A stretch of 64,000 nt of DNA from Opacimonas immobilis (GTDB taxonomy: Bacteria; Pseudomonadota; Gammaproteobacteria; Enterobacterales; Alteromonadaceae): assembly GCF_048282545.1 (NCBI RefSeq), contig NZ_CP182485.1:496001-560000 (forward strand), read 5' to 3'. Below the pieces are notes generated by a model. It worked only from the letters and a program-made list of their open reading frames with translations. It was not told the DNA's origin and did not search any database. This document shows, piece by piece, positions 53,176-61,888 of this stretch. The stretch's first letter is position 1. Each line of letters begins with the position of its first letter. A program made the translations under genes and the position numbers.

Positions 53176-54777
53176 TTACTTAACTACAGGTGGTGTATCG
53201 AAGGTGTGATAAGGGGCTGGTGATGGGATTTCCCACTCTAGACCCTCAGCACCATCCCAGACTTTGTCTGATACTGGTTCACCCTTGTGGCGACACGCTT
53301 TGATTAACAGAGCTAAGAATATCAACTGTGATAAACCAAATGCGAAACCGCCTACACTGATCCATTGGTTAAAGTCTGCAAACTGCAACGCGTAATCAGG
53401 AATACGACGTGGCATACCCGCCAGTCCAACAAAGTGCATAGGGAAGAACAGTAAGTTGACTGAAATCAATGAACACCAGAAGTGCCATTTTGCCAATGTG
53501 GTATCAAACATTACGCCAGTCCACTTTGGTAACCAGTAATATGCTGCAGCCATAATTGAGAAGACGGCACCTGATACTAATACATAGTGGAAGTGTGCAA
53601 CGACAAAGTACGTGTCGTGATACTGGAAATCAACCGGAGTGATCGCAAGCATCAAGCCAGATAAACCACCAATGGTAAATAAGACGACGAATGCAATAGC
53701 AAACAACATCGGCACTTCAAATGTCATTGAGCCACGCCACATGGTTGCCACCCAATTAAAGACTTTGACGCCGGTTGGTACCGAAATCAACATAGTGGCA
53801 AACATAAAGAACATTTCAGCTGCCACCGGCATACCTGTGGTAAACATGTGGTGCGCCCATACAATGAACGACAGCAACGCAATAGATGCGGTCGCATACA
53901 CCATTGAGGCATAACCGAATAATGGCTTGCGCGCAAACGTTGGGATAATGTGTGAGATGATACCGAACGCCGGTAAAATCATAATGTACACTTCGGGGTG
54001 CCCGAAGAACCAGAAGATGTGCTGGAACATGACGGGGTCACCACCACCGGCGGCATCAAAAAAGCTTGTGCCAAAGTATTTATCGGTGAGTACCATAGTC
54101 ACTACACCGGCCAACACTGGCATGACCGCAATTAACAAAAACGCCGTAATCAGCCACGTCCATACAAACATTGGCATCTTCATCCAGGTCATACCTGGTG
54201 CACGCATATTCCAGATTGTTACCACAACGTTGATGGCACCCATGATGGATGAAATACCCATAATGTGCACCGAGAACACAAACAAGGCAGTCGAATCAGT
54301 ACTATAAGTGGTAGATAGCGGTGCATAAAAAGTCCAACCGAACGCTGGGCCACCACCTGGTAAAAACAGTGAACTGATCAAAATCGCAAAAGCAAATGGT
54401 AAGATCCAGAAGCTCCAATTATTCATGCGTGGCAAGGCCATATCTGGTGCACCAATCATCATTGGGATCAACCAGTTTGCCAAACCTGTAAACGCCGGCA
54501 TGACTGCACCAAACACCATGATCAAGCCGTGAACCGTCGTCATCTGGTTGAAGAAGTTCGGATCAACGATTTGTAAACCAGGTTGGAATAACTCGGCACG
54601 AATGACCATCGCCATCGCACCACCAGTTAAAAACATTATAAAAGAGAACCATAAATACAAAGTACCAATATCTTTGTGGTTCGTGGTGAACAACCAGCGC
54701 TTTATGCCTTTAGCAGGACCATGATGATGGTCATCATGGTGCGCATCGTGCTCAAGAGTATCAGTTGCTGTGCTCAT
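53176..54777 (-). CDS. ctaD: Cytochrome c oxidase subunit I (aa3 type)
   Basis: 533 aa with 12 TM helices. Key motifs: TTVHGLIMVFGAVMP (low-spin haem a ligand His), HIFWFFGHPEVYIMILPAFG (CuB His with the crosslinked Tyr), VWAHHMFTTG (CuB His pair), and TYFVVAHFHYVLVSGAV (haem ligands). The His-rich N-terminal segment (HDAHHDDHHHG) may be metal binding. It is the catalytic haem a3-CuB oxygen-reducing, proton-pumping subunit. Confidence 0.97.
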   Translation of the reverse strand: MSTATDTLEHDAHHDDHHHGPAKGIKRWLFTTNHKDIGTLYLWFSFIMFLTGGAMAMVIRAELFQPGLQIVDPNFFNQMTTVHGLIMVFGAVMPAFTGLANWLIPMMIGAPDMALPRMNNWSFWILPFAFAILISSLFLPGGGPAFGWTFYAPLSTTYSTDSTALFVFSVHIMGISSIMGAINVVVTIWNMRAPGMTWMKMPMFVWTWLITAFLLIAVMPVLAGVVTMVLTDKYFGTSFFDAAGGGDPVMFQHIFWFFGHPEVYIMILPAFGIISHIIPTFARKPLFGYASMVYATASIALLSFIVWAHHMFTTGMPVAAEMFFMFATMLISVPTGVKVFNWVATMWRGSMTFEVPMLFAIAFVVLFTIGGLSGLMLAITPVDFQYHDTYFVVAHFHYVLVSGAVFSIMAAAYYWLPKWTGVMFDTTLAKWHFWCSLISVNLLFFPMHFVGLAGMPRRIPDYALQFADFNQWISVGGFAFGLSQLIFLALLIKACRHKGEPVSDKVWDGAEGLEWEIPSPAPYHTFDTPPVVK

Positions 54778-54789
54778 TGTGTGCTACTC

Positions 54790-55944
54790 CTAATTACCAT
54801 TTGCTACTGCGTGGATGTCTTTGGCTTGAACCACATCCCCAGTGTTGTTACCCCATGCGTTACGCTGGTAAGTAATCACTGCTGCAATTTCAGATAAAGT
54901 TAACTGTTTAGAAAATGATTGCATGGCTGTACCCGTGACACCATTTAATAAGATATCGATGTGTTTTGGCTGGTCGTTCAATGCGATGTTACTGCCTTTT
55001 ATAGCAGGAAATACACCTGGAAGACCTTCACCGTTTGGCATGTGACATGCGGCGCATTTCGCCATGTAGACCTTTTGTCCGTTTTCCATTAATTCATCTA
55101 AAGACATATTCATGGCCAACAAACGTTCTTCTTCTGCTTGTGCTTGAGCGATAGCTTCGAGCTTCTCATCGCGCCACATGGCGTAATCATCAGGAGACTT
55201 GGCAATAACAACAATTGGCATAAAGCCGTGGTCTTTTCCGCAAAGCTCTGCACACTGTCCGCGATATACACCTGGTTCATTAACCATAGTCCAAGCTTCA
55301 TTAATAAATCCTGGGTTAGCGTCTTTTTTAACAGCAAAGTCCGGTACCCACCATGAATGAATCACATCATCCGAAGTGATTAAGAAACGGACTTTTTGCC
55401 CAGTGGGAATGACGAGAGGACGATCCACTTCTAACAGGTAGTTTTCACCTTTAGCAAACTTGTTATTGATTTGCTCACGCTGAGTGGCAAGGTTTGAGAA
55501 GTAGTTGATACCACTGTCCATGTACTTATATTCCCACTTCCACTGCGAACCTGTTACTAATATGGTCAAGTCCGATTCAGAAGTATCTTCCATTGCAATC
55601 AAAGTTTGTGCTGCAGGTATCGCCATCAAAACCAAAATAACAAACGGCGCGACTGTCCAAGCGATTTCTACTTTGACACTCTCATGGAAGTTAGCCGGTT
55701 TAACGCCTCTTGATTTGCGGTGACGAATAATGGAAACAAACATCACACCAAACACAATTACGGCAATGCCGACGCAGATCCAAAACATCAACATGTGCAA
55801 GTCATAAACTTGCTGGCTAATATCTGTAACGCCTTGTCGTAAATTCAAATCGCTTCGCCCCGCACTCTCTGCTGTGTCCGCCAAAATAGGCACACTTGCT
55901 AACACAGAACAACATGCGAGGAAAAATTTAGTGAGTTTTTTCAC
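54790..55944 (-). CDS. ctaC: Cytochrome c oxidase subunit II with fused cytochrome c domain
   Basis: 384 aa. Signal peptide about 1-22, two TM helices (about 52-74 and 95-115), then the CuA cupredoxin domain with VIHSWWVPDF and the ligand loop GQCAELCGKDHGFM near 217-230. A C-terminal cytochrome c domain carries the haem c motif CAACHMPNGEG near 297 with a distal Met in the GTAMQSF region. It accepts electrons from cytochrome c. First gene of the cox operon. Confidence 0.96.
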   Translation of the reverse strand: MKKLTKFFLACCSVLASVPILADTAESAGRSDLNLRQGVTDISQQVYDLHMLMFWICVGIAVIVFGVMFVSIIRHRKSRGVKPANFHESVKVEIAWTVAPFVILVLMAIPAAQTLIAMEDTSESDLTILVTGSQWKWEYKYMDSGINYFSNLATQREQINNKFAKGENYLLEVDRPLVIPTGQKVRFLITSDDVIHSWWVPDFAVKKDANPGFINEAWTMVNEPGVYRGQCAELCGKDHGFMPIVVIAKSPDDYAMWRDEKLEAIAQAQAEEERLLAMNMSLDELMENGQKVYMAKCAACHMPNGEGLPGVFPAIKGSNIALNDQPKHIDILLNGVTGTAMQSFSKQLTLSEIAAVITYQRNAWGNNTGDVVQAKDIHAVANGN

Positions 55945-56035
55945 TCAACACCTCCGCCGATTTTTAAGATAAAATTTAAGTTTGTAAATAATAAGAATGG
56001 ACTTGTAAACTTGAAACCTTTCTTTTGTTAAGTCT

Positions 56036-56070
56036 ATGTTAAATGATGTTTACATGTTGAGCAATATGTT
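56036..56070 (-). promoter_or_regulatory. Four ATGTT repeats upstream of the cox operon
   Basis: ATGTT occurs on the plus strand at 56036, 56046, 56054 and 56066, about 90-125 bp upstream of the ctaC start. The first pair resembles the direct-repeat layout (TGTTA/TGTTT about 10 bp apart) of ArcA-P sites. The rest of the 55945-56124 gap is AT-rich with no clear promoter hexamers. ArcA control is only a suggestion. Confidence 0.3.
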
Positions 56071-56124
56071 TATTTGAATTAAATTTGAAAAATGATCCTT
56101 TTTTGTACACCTTCGCTCAAAAAT

Positions 56125-56160
56125 TAAAAAAAAACCGCAAAACGTTATATTTTGCGGTTT
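56125..56160 (-). terminator. Intrinsic terminator of lexA
   Basis: AAACCGCAAAA at 56132-56142 pairs with TTTTGCGGTTT at 56150-56160 around a 7-base loop. The A-run at 56126-56134 becomes a U-tract on the minus-strand transcript. It lies about 30 bases after the lexA stop. Confidence 0.9.
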
Positions 56161-56189
56161 GATATTGATCTATAAAGGTATTTAAAATA

Positions 56190-56813
56190 TTACATCCAGT
56201 CGGCTGAGCGAATGACTCCTACTGCAATGCCCTCAATATTGAACGCTTGTTCGGCTAAATCGACGACAATCGGCTTAAAGTCTTCGTTTTCAGCGTGTAA
56301 ATACACATATTGCCCGGATTTCTCAAGTCGTTTAACTGTCACATCATCTTCAACCCTTGCCACAACAACTTGCCCATTGTGTACATCCTGAGTCTTGTGT
56401 ACCGCCAAAAGATCGCCATCTAATATGCCAATGTCTTTCATACTCATTCCGCTGACCCGTAATAAGAAATCCGCATTGGGTCGGAAAAGATCAGGATCGA
56501 CTTGATAGTGGGACTCGACATGTTCTTGCGCCAATAAAGGTTCGCCTGCTGCAACACGTCCTATCAACGGCAAACCGCTCTCTTCGGGTTCGTCCTCCAA
56601 TGGCACATTCAGCTTGATCCCTCGTGAGGTACCTGACAAAATCTCAATAAATCCTTTCTTGGCGAGCGCCTTGACGTGCTCTTCAGCTGCATTAGGTGAC
56701 TTAAACCCCAGTTGCCGTGCAATCTCAGCACGAGTGGGAGGCATTCCGGTTTCAAGGATGGATTGCTTTATCAGATCCAAAATCTCTTGCTGGCGTGGCG
56801 TAATCGGTCTCAT
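56190..56813 (-). CDS. lexA: SOS repressor LexA
   Basis: 207 aa. The winged-helix N-domain (about 1-70) has PPTRAEIARQLGFKSPNAAEEH as recognition helix region. The autocleavage site Ala89-Gly90 is in RVAAGEP. The catalytic Ser124 is in SGMSMKD and Lys161 in VTVKRLEK. It represses the DNA-damage regulon and self-cleaves on RecA filaments. Two LexA boxes just upstream indicate autorepression. It is divergent from plsB. Confidence 0.97.
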   Translation of the reverse strand: MRPITPRQQEILDLIKQSILETGMPPTRAEIARQLGFKSPNAAEEHVKALAKKGFIEILSGTSRGIKLNVPLEDEPEESGLPLIGRVAAGEPLLAQEHVESHYQVDPDLFRPNADFLLRVSGMSMKDIGILDGDLLAVHKTQDVHNGQVVVARVEDDVTVKRLEKSGQYVYLHAENEDFKPIVVDLAEQAFNIEGIAVGVIRSADWM

Positions 56814-56820
56814 CAGTCAC

Positions 56821-56836
56821 CTGTTCATTAATACAG
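56821..56836. promoter_or_regulatory. LexA box 1
   Basis: CTGTTCATTAATACAG fits CTG-N10-CAG with an AT-rich centre. It begins 7 bases upstream of the lexA start codon, abutting the ribosome binding site. Confidence 0.85.
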
Positions 56837-56839
56837 TTA

Positions 56840-56855
56840 CTGGTAGTATATCCAG
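56840..56855. promoter_or_regulatory. LexA box 2
   Basis: CTGGTAGTATATCCAG fits CTG-N10-CAG. It lies 19 bp (start to start) from box 1, like the paired operators of E. coli lexA, and about 100 bp before the plsB start, so it could also affect plsB. Confidence 0.85.
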
Positions 56856-56951
56856 TATATTTCAAAATGCAACCTTCTAAGAAACTCATTGCTAGATATG
56901 CAGGTTGACCTTGCGTATAATTCTCCCAAATTTAGATATAGGAACCGATTT

Positions 56952-59390
56952 ATGCGCTGGTGGCGTAAACTCTTTGCTTTTTTACTGTATTGGCCAATGC
57001 GAGTTCTGGTTAAAGCTCATACCATTCCTGCTCAAGTCCAAGATGAGCTGCATATCGACTCCGAAAAACCGGTTATCTATTTATTACACACTCGGTCCAT
57101 AGCCGATTTACTTGCACTTGCCTTTTCTGCACGCAAAGTTGGCTTGCCAAGCCCATTAGCAAGTCAAATATTACCGGGGACTGACATTAAGTACCCTAGA
57201 GCATTGTTCCTTCATACCACGATGCCAGTGTTTGGCAAAAAACCGCGTAAAACGGATATAGAACGTCAATTTACTGAGCTATTTAATATCCATCGCCAGC
57301 ATCCTGACATGGATGTTCAATTTGTCCCAGCCTATGTTACTTGGGGGCGTGCGCCAGAAAAAAGCAAGCCAAATTTTAGCGATCTCGTCGTCGATGTTGC
57401 CTCACCCAGCTGGGTACGCAAACTATTTATCGTGATGTTTTTGGGACGCGATAACTTCGTTTCCTACTCTAGAGCCGTCTCTTCCAAATTCATGTCCGAC
57501 CAACATGGTTCAGATGAGCACATCGCCAAAAAGTTATTACGAGTAGCCGCCACCCACTTCCAGCGCAAACGACAAGGACTAACTGGCCCCACGTTACTCG
57601 AGCGACAAACCTTACACAGTGCTGTTGTGGGTGCAAAAGCAGTAAAACTTGCGATGCGCGAAGAAGTGCGAAGCAAAAACATCACGCCAATGAAAGCCAA
57701 ACAACTTGCCCATGATTATTTAGATGAAATCGCCGGAGATTATCGCGAAGGATTAGTGCGTTTTGCAGACCGGATTCTCACTCCAATATGGAACAAGATC
57801 TACAATGGGATCAGTGTCAACAACGCGGCCACTGTGCGTGAGCTCGCCCGCAATGGCCATGAAATAGTGTATGTACCCTGTCACCGTTCGCACATGGATT
57901 ATCTGCTGCTCACCTATGTCATCTATCACGAAGGCTTGGTCACACCCCATATTGCGGCAGGTATCAATCTTAATTTTTGGCCTGCAGGACCGATTTTCCG
58001 CAAAGCGGGCGCTTTCTTTTTACGTCGTAGTTTTGCGGGCAACAAACTGTACACAGCCGTGTTCAGAGAATACCTAGAACTGCTCTTTAACAAAGGTTAC
58101 TCCGTCAAATATTATCCGGAAGGCGGTCGCTCACGCACGGGACGTTTGCTTCCTCCCAAAACCGGTATGCTGGCCATGACGTTGCAAGCCATGCAAAAAG
58201 GTATTCAGCGCCCTGTGAGTATTGTGCCGGTTTACATTGGCTATGAAAACGTCATGGAAGTGGGCAGTTATATGAAGGAGCTTCGCGGCAAGGCCAAAAA
58301 GAAAGAATCTCCGCTTCAAGTACTGTCCGCCATCAAAAAGCTCCGGAACTATGGTCACGGCTATTTGAATTTTGGTGAGCCCATTTTGTTGAACCAATTC
58401 CTCGATGAACACGCTCCAGAATGGTCTTTACCGAACGACGAAACAGACAAAAAACCAAGCTGGTTATCACCCGCCGTCAATCGCCTTGCTGATGATGTCA
58501 TGTTAGAAATTAATAAGTCAGCGGCAATTAATGGCATGGCATTAACGTCATTGTGCTTGCTTGCTTCTAAAACCTATAAAATGAGTGAAAACGAGTTGCG
58601 TCAAGCCATTGCTGATTATCTTGATTTGTTTCGAGCTGTGCCGTTTTCGACCACTGCAACGATCCCAGATGTTGACGCGGACACATTGTTACAAAGCACA
58701 TTGTCCCTCAAACGTTTTGCAGTAGACAAAGACGATTTTGGCAAAATGATCGCTCCATTGCCTGATAAGGTAGCTGCGTTGACTTATTATCGCAATAATA
58801 TTATTCACCTTTTTGCGTTACCCAGTCTTATTATGGCGTTGGTATTTAGTGGCGCCGCCACCAGCAAGTCAGCCATCATAAACACTGTCAAAATTGTCTA
58901 TCCATTATTGCAAAAAGAGTTATTTATCTACCTTAGCTTAGCAAATGCATTGGCCATGACCGAGCGTTTTATTGAACAATTTATTGCACAAGGGTTATTA
59001 CTGGAAGGCAAACAACTGACCGCACCTAGTGCTTCAAGCCCTGCTTTCCATTCAGCATGGTTACTCTCTCGCGTGATGCAAGATACTTTTCAGCGCTATG
59101 CCATCGTCTTGCATGTATTAAGTATTCACAAGCAGATCTCACGCAGCGCCCTGGAAAAAGATGCCCGTAAAATCGCCGAGCGGTTATCGGAGCTGTTTGG
59201 GGTAAGTTCACCGGAGTTTTCGGACAAAAATGTCTTTGCTACGTTGATCAACGGATTACGTGAAAATGAATTGGTAACTTCGAACGAGCAAGGCTCCTTG
59301 ATGCTGAATGAAGCCTCAGAAAACCTGCAAGAATTAGTGGATAAGTTGGTGTGGCCAGAAGTGGTGCAGCATTTGGAGAAGCTGGATTAA
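56952..59390 (+). CDS. plsB: Glycerol-3-phosphate acyltransferase PlsB
   Basis: 812 aa from the ATG at 56952 (MRWWRKLFAFLLYWPMRVLV aligns with the E. coli start, 807 aa), with ATAGGA upstream; the frame is open from TTG 56889. The acyltransferase motif HRSHMD gives catalytic His311 and Asp316, followed by GPIFRKAGAFFLRRSF, YPEGGRSRTGRLL and VPVYIGYE blocks. It acylates glycerol 3-phosphate at sn-1, the first step of phospholipid synthesis, at the inner membrane. plsB next to lexA is conserved in gammaproteobacteria. Confidence 0.95.
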   Translation: MRWWRKLFAFLLYWPMRVLVKAHTIPAQVQDELHIDSEKPVIYLLHTRSIADLLALAFSARKVGLPSPLASQILPGTDIKYPRALFLHTTMPVFGKKPRKTDIERQFTELFNIHRQHPDMDVQFVPAYVTWGRAPEKSKPNFSDLVVDVASPSWVRKLFIVMFLGRDNFVSYSRAVSSKFMSDQHGSDEHIAKKLLRVAATHFQRKRQGLTGPTLLERQTLHSAVVGAKAVKLAMREEVRSKNITPMKAKQLAHDYLDEIAGDYREGLVRFADRILTPIWNKIYNGISVNNAATVRELARNGHEIVYVPCHRSHMDYLLLTYVIYHEGLVTPHIAAGINLNFWPAGPIFRKAGAFFLRRSFAGNKLYTAVFREYLELLFNKGYSVKYYPEGGRSRTGRLLPPKTGMLAMTLQAMQKGIQRPVSIVPVYIGYENVMEVGSYMKELRGKAKKKESPLQVLSAIKKLRNYGHGYLNFGEPILLNQFLDEHAPEWSLPNDETDKKPSWLSPAVNRLADDVMLEINKSAAINGMALTSLCLLASKTYKMSENELRQAIADYLDLFRAVPFSTTATIPDVDADTLLQSTLSLKRFAVDKDDFGKMIAPLPDKVAALTYYRNNIIHLFALPSLIMALVFSGAATSKSAIINTVKIVYPLLQKELFIYLSLANALAMTERFIEQFIAQGLLLEGKQLTAPSASSPAFHSAWLLSRVMQDTFQRYAIVLHVLSIHKQISRSALEKDARKIAERLSELFGVSSPEFSDKNVFATLINGLRENELVTSNEQGSLMLNEASENLQELVDKLVWPEVVQHLEKLD

Positions 59391-59393
59391 CAC

Positions 59394-60269
59394 TTAATAA
59401 CTGGCTTTGCGGTCGCTTTTATACAAGCGCCATGCGAAGCCAGCGCCGAAGCTGTAACTGATATCCTTTTCAAATAATGGACTATCGCGATTCGCCGCAC
59501 CCTGATTAAAATTAATGATGCCACCGACAAATCCTCTAAGGTTATCCGTTAATTCCAAGGATAACCCCACGGTAAACTTTGACCCTAAATAACCAGAATC
59601 TGACTCGTAAAGCGGTCTTTGTTCAGTGACGAACTGAGGTTCGACATCATAAAAAACACTATGCACCCCCTGTGTTGCAAATGTTGCCCCAAGTCGTACG
59701 GTCAAAGCGGAGTGAGAGAACCAGCGTCCACGCTGCTGCCAGACCAATTCGGGCTCAAAAACATAGCCGTGATGTTTTAGCTTAGAAAAATCAGTGCTAG
59801 AAACTGCACGTGCTTGCAAAATAGCTTTCAGACGTCCTACGCCTCCGCCCTTGTATTGCTTATCTACAACTAGATAAGTTGCTTGTGGACCGACTTCAAA
59901 AAACAAATCTAAATCAGGCATACCCTCTCTGATGGATTGATCATCGCTATCCGATGGAAAGGCAAGACCTAAAGACACATCAAATTGCCAGCGATTCGTC
60001 TCTTTCACGACAGCTTGTGCTTGACCGTCACCAAAGCGAAATGTATCTCCACGATATATGACATAAGGTATCATCAGAACAACGAGATCAGTCTCAGCGG
60101 AAGCCGGATAATCAGGAGAAACACCCGCGCCACCAGCCAACCCCCATTCCCATAAGGGTAGCGCTTCGTCAGGATTTTCAAATCCGGTCAGATCTCGGGC
60201 GACATTTTTTTCATCACTCAAAGTAAAAGCTGAGAACAACAAACAGAGTAAATAAACGAAAACTTTCAT
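59394..60269 (-). CDS. MipA/OmpV family outer-membrane protein
   Basis: 291 aa from the ATG at 60269 (a GTG at 60281 is in frame). A signal peptide is followed by a beta-barrel pattern of alternating hydrophobic strands. Family motifs include GLAGGAGVSPDYPAS near 46 and LMIPYVIYRGDTFRFGDGQ. It ends with AGFAWRLYKSD and not with the typical terminal Phe of many barrels. MipA binds murein enzymes in E. coli; OmpV-like proteins are porin-like. Transcribed alone, convergent with plsB, 3 bases apart. Confidence 0.86.
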   Translation of the reverse strand: MKVFVYLLCLLFSAFTLSDEKNVARDLTGFENPDEALPLWEWGLAGGAGVSPDYPASAETDLVVLMIPYVIYRGDTFRFGDGQAQAVVKETNRWQFDVSLGLAFPSDSDDQSIREGMPDLDLFFEVGPQATYLVVDKQYKGGGVGRLKAILQARAVSSTDFSKLKHHGYVFEPELVWQQRGRWFSHSALTVRLGATFATQGVHSVFYDVEPQFVTEQRPLYESDSGYLGSKFTVGLSLELTDNLRGFVGGIINFNQGAANRDSPLFEKDISYSFGAGFAWRLYKSDRKASY

Positions 60270-60360
60270 GTTGTGAGTCACAAGTGGAACTAATAACTCA
60301 CCTTAACAACGTTGAGTGACATTCTTATGAAGCATTACGCGAATGTTTCAGCATGCAGAG

Positions 60361-61887
60361 CTATCTGGCCAAAAAGTAACGATACGCCGGATCAGCAGTA
60401 TGCTCTTGATACGCAAACCCAAGTTCGGCTAAATGCGATTCAAATTCTTGTGAAGCATCATCTGGCAGATTAAAGCCAACCAAGACCAAGCCATCGGCCG
60501 CCCCGTGGTTGCGATAATGGAACATGGTAATGTCCCAACGCGCGCCAAGCGTATTGAGGAATTGTAATAATGCACCGGGATACTCGGGAAACTCAAAGCC
60601 GAACACTCGCTCATTGATAGCGATTGGGGGCTTGCCGCCGACCATGTGACGCACATGTAATTTGGCTAATTCGTTGTTAGACAAGTCCATCCATTGATAG
60701 CCGTGCCCAGTCAATTTGGTCGTGATGGCCTGATACTCTGCCATGCCACCTTTGAGCTTAATCCCAACAAAGACATGTGCCTTGTCCGCACTGGCAAATC
60801 GGTAGTTAAACTCAGTAATCAGTATAGAGCCCAAGGTTTCACAAAACGCCTTAAATGCCCCGGTTTCTTCTTTGAGTTCAACGGCTAAGACAGCTTCTTT
60901 GCCTTCCCCTAACTCACAGCGTTCTGAGACATAACGCAACGTGTGAAAATTGATATTCGCACCACACAAAATACCTGCGACATTTTTACCTTGATTGTCA
61001 CTTGCGTATTTACGGATTGCCGCAACCGACATCGCACCCGCAGGCTCGGCAATGACGCGAGTATCATCAAAAATATCTTTAATGGCGGTGCAGATTTCGT
61101 CATTGGTCACTGTGACCACATCGTCCAAATACGCCTGGCACAAACGAAAGGTCTCGGTACCGATGGTTTTGACCGCCACACCATCAGCAAAAATACCCAC
61201 ACTGGGTAAAGTTACTGGTTGACCGGCATCAAGTGCCGCTTTAAGGCACGCTGATTCATCGACCTCTACACCGATGACTTTGATAGTTGGATTGAGTTCT
61301 TTGAGATAAACGGCCATGCCAGCAGCTAAGCCACCACCACCGACCGCAATGTACACCACCTCTAAATCAGGGCATTGTTCGAGTAACTCACGCGCGACAG
61401 TGCCTTGTCCGGCGATGACATCTGGGTCATCAAACGGAGGGATCAACGTCATTCCCAGCTCAGAAGCTAACGTTTTGGCTCTATGGGATGCGGCATCAAA
61501 ACTGGTTCCGTGCTGGACAATAGTGACATACTCTCCACCAAAGTTGCGCACCGCCTCGACCTTAATGTCTGGGGTAGTCTCCGGCATCACAATGGTGGCT
61601 TTAATTTGCTTGCGCTTGGCGGCATACGCCACACCTTGTGCGTGATTACCAGCAGAAGCTGCGATCACCCCAGCATCCAGCTGCGCTTGTGAAAGTTGAG
61701 CGATGCGATTGTAAGCGCCGCGAAGTTTAAAAGATTTTACCGGTTGCTGATCTTCACGCTTCAGAAATACCTGCTGTTGAAGGGTTTCTGATAAACGTGT
61801 CATCTGCATACAATCAGATTGCACCGCCGCCTCATAGACAGGGGCTAATAAAATCTTTTTTAAATACTCGTTTGCGCTTACTGTCAT
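60361..61887 (-). CDS. ilvA: Threonine dehydratase, biosynthetic
   Basis: 508 aa. The PLP-dependent catalytic domain (about 1-325) has the Schiff-base Lys54 in VKSFKLRGAYN, ASAGNHAQGVA near 79, and the glycine-rich GGGGLAAGM loop. Two ACT-like regulatory domains (about 330-508) bind Ile/Val, as in allosteric biosynthetic IlvA and unlike the short catabolic form. It makes 2-oxobutanoate for isoleucine. It starts one base after the ilvD stop, so the genes are coupled. Confidence 0.96.
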   Translation of the reverse strand: MTVSANEYLKKILLAPVYEAAVQSDCMQMTRLSETLQQQVFLKREDQQPVKSFKLRGAYNRIAQLSQAQLDAGVIAASAGNHAQGVAYAAKRKQIKATIVMPETTPDIKVEAVRNFGGEYVTIVQHGTSFDAASHRAKTLASELGMTLIPPFDDPDVIAGQGTVARELLEQCPDLEVVYIAVGGGGLAAGMAVYLKELNPTIKVIGVEVDESACLKAALDAGQPVTLPSVGIFADGVAVKTIGTETFRLCQAYLDDVVTVTNDEICTAIKDIFDDTRVIAEPAGAMSVAAIRKYASDNQGKNVAGILCGANINFHTLRYVSERCELGEGKEAVLAVELKEETGAFKAFCETLGSILITEFNYRFASADKAHVFVGIKLKGGMAEYQAITTKLTGHGYQWMDLSNNELAKLHVRHMVGGKPPIAINERVFGFEFPEYPGALLQFLNTLGARWDITMFHYRNHGAADGLVLVGFNLPDDASQEFESHLAELGFAYQEHTADPAYRYFLAR

Positions 61888-61888
61888 G

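Noticed and set aside
60319..60346. ACATTC/GAATGT hairpin after ilvA as a terminator
   Set aside because: 6-bp stem with a 16-base loop and no U-tract; too weak to call.
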